This document shows positions 6,266-9,775 of a stretch of 9,775 nt of DNA, piece after piece (the first letter of the stretch is position 1; every line of letters starts with the position of its first letter). The translations under genes and the position numbers were made by a program. Under the pieces are notes generated by a model. The model saw nothing but the letters and a program-made list of their open reading frames with translations, was not told the DNA's origin and did not search any database. This stretch comes from an uncultured Hyphomicrobiales bacterium (GTDB taxonomy: Bacteria; Pseudomonadota; Alphaproteobacteria; Rhizobiales; Beijerinckiaceae): NCBI GenBank assembly GCA_903903935.1, contig CAIVAX010000108.1, forward strand, positions 1-9,775, read 5' to 3'.

Positions 6266-8269
6266 ATGATCATCGAGGCTGGACATTACGCGCTGGTGTT
6301 AGCACTGGCTTTATCCATCGTGCAGGCCAGTGTGCCGCTCTATGGCTATTGGCGCCGTCAACCTGTGCTGATGGATATGGCGCAGAGCACAGCGGTGATG
6401 CAATTCATTATGGTTGCGCTCTCTTTTGCGGCGCTCACTTATGCGCATGTGGTGTCGGATTTTTCACTGCGCAATGTTGTTGAGAATTCGCATTCCACCA
6501 AACCGATGATCTATAAGATCTCAGGTGTCTGGGGCAATCACGAAGGCTCTATGCTCCTCTGGGTGCTGATCCTCGCGCTGTTTGGCGCTTTGCTGGCGAT
6601 CTTCTCGCGCCACATGCCGCAAGTCCTCAAATCGCTTACATTGAGCATTCAGGCTTGGATTTCAGCGGCCTTCTTCTTGTTCATCCTGCTCACCTCCAAT
6701 CCCTTTGCGCGTGTTGGTGTACCGCCCATGGAGGGGCAGGATCTCAATCCCATTTTACAAGATCCCGGCTTGGCGATTCATCCGCCACTGCTCTATCTGG
6801 GCTATGTCGGCTTTTCTGTGACCTTCTCATTCGCGGCGGCAGCTTTGATCAGCGGCCGCATTGATCCAGCCTGGGCGCGCTTTGTCCGGCCATGGACTTT
6901 GCTCGCCTGGATCTTTCTCACCCTTGGCATAGCAATGGGCTCCTATTGGGCCTATTACACCTTGGGCTGGGGCGGCTTCTGGTTCTGGGATCCGGTCGAA
7001 AATGCCTCGCTCATGCCCTGGCTCGCAGGCACAGCTCTGTTGCACAGTGCGGTCGTGATGGAAAAGCGCGATGCGCTGAAAGTCTGGACCATTTTTCTCG
7101 CCATTCTCGCCTTTTCTTTATCTTTGCTCGGCACCTTTCTGGTGCGCTCAGGCGTGTTGACCTCTGTGCATGCTTTTGCAAGTGATCCCGATAGAGGTGT
7201 CTTCATCCTTGCTATTCTGGTGTTTTTCATTGGTGGCTCGCTGTCGCTCTTTGCGTTTCGAGCTTCAACGCTGCGGCAAGGCGGTGTGTTTGCGCCGCTC
7301 TCGCGCGAAGGTGCGCTTGTCCTCAATAATTTATTGCTGACAACAAGCTGCGCGACTGTCTTTGTGGGCACGCTCTATCCTTTGTTTCTTGAGGCTCTGA
7401 CAGGGGAGAAAATTTCTGTTGGACCGCCCTTTTTCAACATGACCTTTGTGCCCATTGTCATCCCAATCTTCTTCCTTATGCCGATCGGCCAGCTCTTGGC
7501 TTGGAAGCGCGGAGATCTTTTGGCTGCGGCCCAACGCATGACTGTTGCATTGATTGTGGCCCTGTTGTTTGGTCTTGCGCTTGCCGCTTGGCATGGAGAA
7601 CCAGTTCTGGCCGCTGTGGGCGCCGGCTTGGCTGTCTATCTGATCGTGGGATCTTTCGTTGATATTGGCGGCCGCATTTTTGTGCGCAAGGCCAGCACGT
7701 CTCAGATGCTTGCCCGCGGCCTTGGTCTGCCAAGATCAGCCTGGGGAACCGCTTTTGCCCATGCCGGTGTTGGACTGAGTCTTTTGGGTTTGGCCGCTAC
7801 AGGCTGGGGCGTCGAGAAGATCGTCACTCTGCGTTTAGGCGATCAGATAGATTTGGGTCCTTGGCGATTAGAACTGACCAAGATTGAGCCGCGTCCCAAT
7901 AGCAATTTTGATGCTTTGGTTGCACAAATCCAAATTCGCGATGGCTCTGGTATTGTCACCCAAATTGAACCTGCGCGCCGTCTGTTCAAAACACGGACCA
8001 TGACAACGAGCGAGGCGGGGATCGCGACTTTGCGCATGGGGCAGGTCTATGTGACCATTGCAGAACAAAATGCCGATCAATCTTTAGATATGCGCCTCTA
8101 TTGGAAACCCTATGTGTCGTTGATCTGGCTAGGTGGCCTGATCATGACGCTGGGGGGCGGTCTGTGCCTCTCTGATCGGCGTTTGCGCATCGGGCTTGGC
8201 CGCGCGGCTGCTAACAAAGGCAAGCAGAAACCAAACGCGCAGCCTCACCCAGTGGCGGCAGCAGAATAA
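6266..8269 (+). CDS. ccmF: Haem lyase core subunit CcmF (CycK)
   Basis: CcmF is the multi-pass membrane subunit that reduces and ligates haem from CcmE to apocytochrome c. The 667-residue product has the hallmark Trp-rich WWD motif 'GWGGFWFWDPVENASLMPW' (234-252). It also has four conserved histidines corresponding to those that bind the transmembrane haem b and the incoming haem in Escherichia coli: H172 in 'IHPPLLYLGYVG', H260 in 'ALLHSAV', H302 in 'TSVHAFASDP' and H499 in 'AFAHAGVGLSL'. Many hydrophobic helices run throughout. A soluble periplasmic domain lies at about 520-612, followed by a last helix at about 616-634 and a short Lys/Gln/Ala-rich cytoplasmic tail. ATG 6266 has GAGGT 6 nt upstream and fits the family's N-terminus 'IIEAGHYALVLAL'. 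Its stop overlaps the ccmH start by one base (TAATG). Nothing essential is missing. Confidence 0.97.
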   Translation: MIIEAGHYALVLALALSIVQASVPLYGYWRRQPVLMDMAQSTAVMQFIMVALSFAALTYAHVVSDFSLRNVVENSHSTKPMIYKISGVWGNHEGSMLLWVLILALFGALLAIFSRHMPQVLKSLTLSIQAWISAAFFLFILLTSNPFARVGVPPMEGQDLNPILQDPGLAIHPPLLYLGYVGFSVTFSFAAAALISGRIDPAWARFVRPWTLLAWIFLTLGIAMGSYWAYYTLGWGGFWFWDPVENASLMPWLAGTALLHSAVVMEKRDALKVWTIFLAILAFSLSLLGTFLVRSGVLTSVHAFASDPDRGVFILAILVFFIGGSLSLFAFRASTLRQGGVFAPLSREGALVLNNLLLTTSCATVFVGTLYPLFLEALTGEKISVGPPFFNMTFVPIVIPIFFLMPIGQLLAWKRGDLLAAAQRMTVALIVALLFGLALAAWHGEPVLAAVGAGLAVYLIVGSFVDIGGRIFVRKASTSQMLARGLGLPRSAWGTAFAHAGVGLSLLGLAATGWGVEKIVTLRLGDQIDLGPWRLELTKIEPRPNSNFDALVAQIQIRDGSGIVTQIEPARRLFKTRTMTTSEAGIATLRMGQVYVTIAEQNADQSLDMRLYWKPYVSLIWLGGLIMTLGGGLCLSDRRLRIGLGRAAANKGKQKPNAQPHPVAAAE

Positions 8270-8799
8270 TGCGGCAAGGTTTGTTTCCTCTCAGCGGGTT
8301 GTCTGCCTGTCTGGCGATGCTGCTGTGCTTTGCATCTATAACATTGCATGTCTCGCCACTCTGGGCAGTGGAACCAGGCGAGATCCTCGCTGACCCCAAG
8401 CTTGAGGCGCGAGCCCGCGAGCTATCGTCGCAATTGCGTTGTCTTGTGTGTCAAAATCAATCGATTGATGATTCACAAGCGCCTTTGGCCAAGGATTTGC
8501 GCGTGATTGTCCGCGAGCGTCTGGTGGCTGGGGAGGATGATGCCACCATCATGGCTTATCTCGTGCAGCGATATGGCGATTTCGTGCTGCTCAAGCCGCC
8601 CTTCAAATTTGAAACTTTGTTACTTTGGCTTATGCCTTTTGCGCTCTTAGTGCTGGGCGCCTTCGGGCTTTGGCGTGTGTCTGCAAGCAGAGCCCAATTG
8701 GCTGCGTCAAATTCAGAGGCGCTCAGCGAGGCGGAAGAGGCTCAGCTGGCTGCCATGCTCGCCCCCCAGAAAGACCAATTGGGGCAAAAAGACGGCTAA
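8269..8799 (+). CDS. ccmH: Cytochrome c maturation thioredoxin-like subunit CcmH (CycL)
   Basis: CcmH keeps the apocytochrome CXXCH cysteines reduced and presents them to CcmF. The 176-residue product has a signal peptide or N-terminal anchor (about 1-33, ending 'PLWA'), a periplasmic three-helix domain with the redox motif LRCLVC (C58 and C61) followed by 'QNQSIDDSQAPLAKDLR' (62-78), and a conserved 'YLVQRYGDFVLLKPPF' (97-112). A C-terminal helix at about 116-136 anchors it, with a short acidic, Ala/Gln-rich tail after it. This is the single-domain CcmH of most Alphaproteobacteria, with CcmI separate, unlike the fused CcmH of E. coli. It starts inside the ccmF stop codon (TAATG), implying re-initiation by the same ribosome. 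It ends the cytochrome c operon in this window. Confidence 0.96.
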   Translation: MRQGLFPLSGLSACLAMLLCFASITLHVSPLWAVEPGEILADPKLEARARELSSQLRCLVCQNQSIDDSQAPLAKDLRVIVRERLVAGEDDATIMAYLVQRYGDFVLLKPPFKFETLLLWLMPFALLVLGAFGLWRVSASRAQLAASNSEALSEAEEAQLAAMLAPQKDQLGQKDG

Positions 8800-8861
8800 A
8801 ACCTTTCAAACTTTTCATCATCCGGTCATGCTGAGGTAAACTTCCCTCTGCCATTCTTCTC

Positions 8862-8891
8862 TCATCGCCCTGCTAATGGCCGGGCAGATGA
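8862..8891 (+). promoter_or_regulatory. Imperfect hairpin in the ccmH-degP intergenic region
   Basis: TCATC GCCC (8862-8870) can pair with GGGC and GATGA (8882-8885, 8887-8891), with one bulged A at 8886 and an 11-base loop. That gives nine base pairs ending just 5 nt before the degP ribosome binding site. No U-run follows, so it is not a standard intrinsic terminator. It could be a 5' leader structure affecting degP translation, a processing or mRNA stability element, or chance. The rest of the 109-nt gap (8800-8908) holds no recognisable operator or confident -35/-10 pair. Confidence 0.3.
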
Positions 8892-8896
8892 AGGAA

Positions 8897-8901
8897 TGGA
8901 G
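8897..8901 (+). promoter_or_regulatory. Ribosome binding site deciding the degP start
   Basis: TGGAG lies 7 nt before ATG 8909. Two other in-frame ATGs at 8876 and 8888 have no comparable purine-rich site, so ATG 8909 is preferred. Confidence 0.6.
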
Positions 8902-8908
8902 TGATCGA

Positions 8909-9775
8909 ATGTTTCAGAAGAATGAGAAACCTCAGCTTCACAAGGCCCCGTGCACTCTCCCCCCTGCCACAGGCCAGTCGAAAAAGCGCATCGTGCTTTT
9001 GGGAGCGGTTGCGGCTTTTGCGCTCACCCTAGCGCTGCCTTATGGCCAATCCCTGCTGACGTCTTCGCCTGTGTCGCTGATTGCCAATGCTTCAGCGCAG
9101 ACGGCTGTCATCACCCCTCCCTCTTTTGCTGATGTGGTCGAGCGTGTCAAAGGCGCTGTTGTCTCTGTCAAAGTGAAGACTCGCGATGAGTCTGGCAGTG
9201 CGCGCATGACTCCAGCTTTGCCGCGTTTACAGCCCGGTGATCCCCTTGAGCGTTTCTACCGCCAGTTTGGCGAGCCTGGTGGGGATGATACAGGTGGCCG
9301 CCAAGCGCGTCCGCGTGAAGGGCGCCCAAGTCAGGGGCAAGGCCAGAGGCAAGGTCTGGCCCAAGGTCAGAGTATTGCCCAAGGATCGGGCTTTATCATC
9401 TCTGCCGATGGTTATGTCGTGACCAATAATCATGTCATCGATCATGCCGAGGACATCACAATCACACTTGATAATGGCACGACACTTGATGCCAATCTCG
9501 TGGGGGTCGATCCCAAAACTGATCTGGCTTTGTTGAAAATCAAACAGAGCGGGACTTATCCCTTTGTTGATTTTGCTTCAGCAAGTCCGCGTGTGGGGGA
9601 TTGGGTGATTGCTGTGGGCAATCCCTTTGGCCTTGGCGGAACTGTGACAGCGGGCATTGTCTCAGCGCGCGGCCGTGACATTGGCAGCGGTCCTTATGAT
9701 GATTATTTGCAGATTGATGCACCCGTTAATCGCGGCAATTCAGGTGGACCAACCTTTAATGCGGCCGGTCAGGTG
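8909..9775 (+). CDS. degP: DegP/HtrA-family periplasmic serine endoprotease, 5' part (3' end outside window)
   Basis: The frame is open from ATG 8909 through the last base, giving 289 codons; the PDZ domains expected downstream are outside the window. The N-terminus has a long polar lead (1-25), Lys-Lys-Arg at 25-27, a hydrophobic core at about 28-50, and a probable cleavage site after 'ASA' (61-63), so the protease acts in the periplasm. The trypsin-like domain carries the full catalytic triad: H175 in 'VTNNHVID', D205 in 'DPKTDLALLKI', and S278 in 'NRGNSGGP'. Other family motifs are 'QGSGFIISADGYV' (158-170) and 'VGNPFGLGGTVTAGIVSARGR' split around 237-256. A Gly/Gln/Arg-rich insert at about 129-157 corresponds to the flexible LA loop. 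HtrA proteases degrade or refold damaged envelope proteins. degP directly after cycHJKL is known from rhizobia. A 109-nt gap means it may have its own promoter or be read through from ccmH. Confidence 0.93.
   Translation, partial: MFQKNEKPQLHKAPCTLPPATGQSKKRIVLLGAVAAFALTLALPYGQSLLTSSPVSLIANASAQTAVITPPSFADVVERVKGAVVSVKVKTRDESGSARMTPALPRLQPGDPLERFYRQFGEPGGDDTGGRQARPREGRPSQGQGQRQGLAQGQSIAQGSGFIISADGYVVTNNHVIDHAEDITITLDNGTTLDANLVGVDPKTDLALLKIKQSGTYPFVDFASASPRVGDWVIAVGNPFGLGGTVTAGIVSARGRDIGSGPYDDYLQIDAPVNRGNSGGPTFNAAGQV

Noticed and set aside
8876..8908. Earlier in-frame ATGs (8876, 8888) for degP
   Set aside because: Neither has a good ribosome binding site, and they would extend an already long polar leader; ATG 8909 has TGGAG at 7 nt.
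1..9775. CRISPR arrays, tRNA or rRNA genes, insertion sequences, attachment repeats
   Set aside because: I saw no regularly spaced repeats, no tRNA-like cloverleaf, no transposase or integrase coding sequence, and no convincing terminal or direct repeats in reading the window by eye.

Overview
The window looks like an alphaproteobacterial chromosome, most likely order Hyphomicrobiales (Rhizobiales). The strongest reason is gene order: a FeuN-like small periplasmic protein, an OmpR-family regulator and a sensor kinase (FeuP/FeuQ type), then ccmI-ccmE-ccmF-ccmH (cycHJKL in rhizobial naming) and a DegP/HtrA protease. This arrangement is familiar from rhizobia and relatives. Base composition appears moderate to moderately GC-rich; I did not compute it. 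Genus cannot be fixed from the window. All genes are on the + strand.

Layout. Positions 1-1992 are phage-derived. They hold the 3' part of a tail-fibre-like protein that is open at the left edge, then a GH108 muramidase (endolysin) that runs in frame into a small holin-like membrane protein with its own ribosome binding site and ATG at 1771. Tail fibre plus lysis cassette is typical of the late end of a prophage or of a gene transfer agent-like cluster; no integrase, attachment site or terminase is visible here. Positions 2041-4563 hold a signal-peptide-bearing small protein, a response regulator and a histidine kinase, closely packed. Positions 4610-8799 hold the haem-ligation half of System I cytochrome c maturation: CcmI and CcmH handle apocytochrome, CcmE carries haem, and CcmF ligates it. 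The spacings are 2 nt (ccmI-ccmE), 28 nt (ccmE-ccmF) and a 1-nt TAATG overlap (ccmF-ccmH), so this is one operon. The other System I genes (ccmABC, ccmD, ccmG) are not in the window. After a 109-nt gap with a hairpin, positions 8909-9775 hold the first 289 codons of a DegP-type periplasmic serine protease, cut by the right edge.

Together, the right-hand 7.7 kb is an envelope-oriented block: sensing at the inner membrane, assembly of periplasmic c-type cytochromes, and periplasmic protein quality control. It is well-known biology. The part that most deserves a second look is the lysis gene, where endolysin and holin share one uninterrupted frame. Next come the junction between phage genes and the conserved chromosomal block, and the FeuN-like protein with its two periplasmic cysteines. 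I found no CRISPR array, tRNA, rRNA, insertion sequence or convincing intrinsic terminator. I see no clear evidence of a wholly new system.
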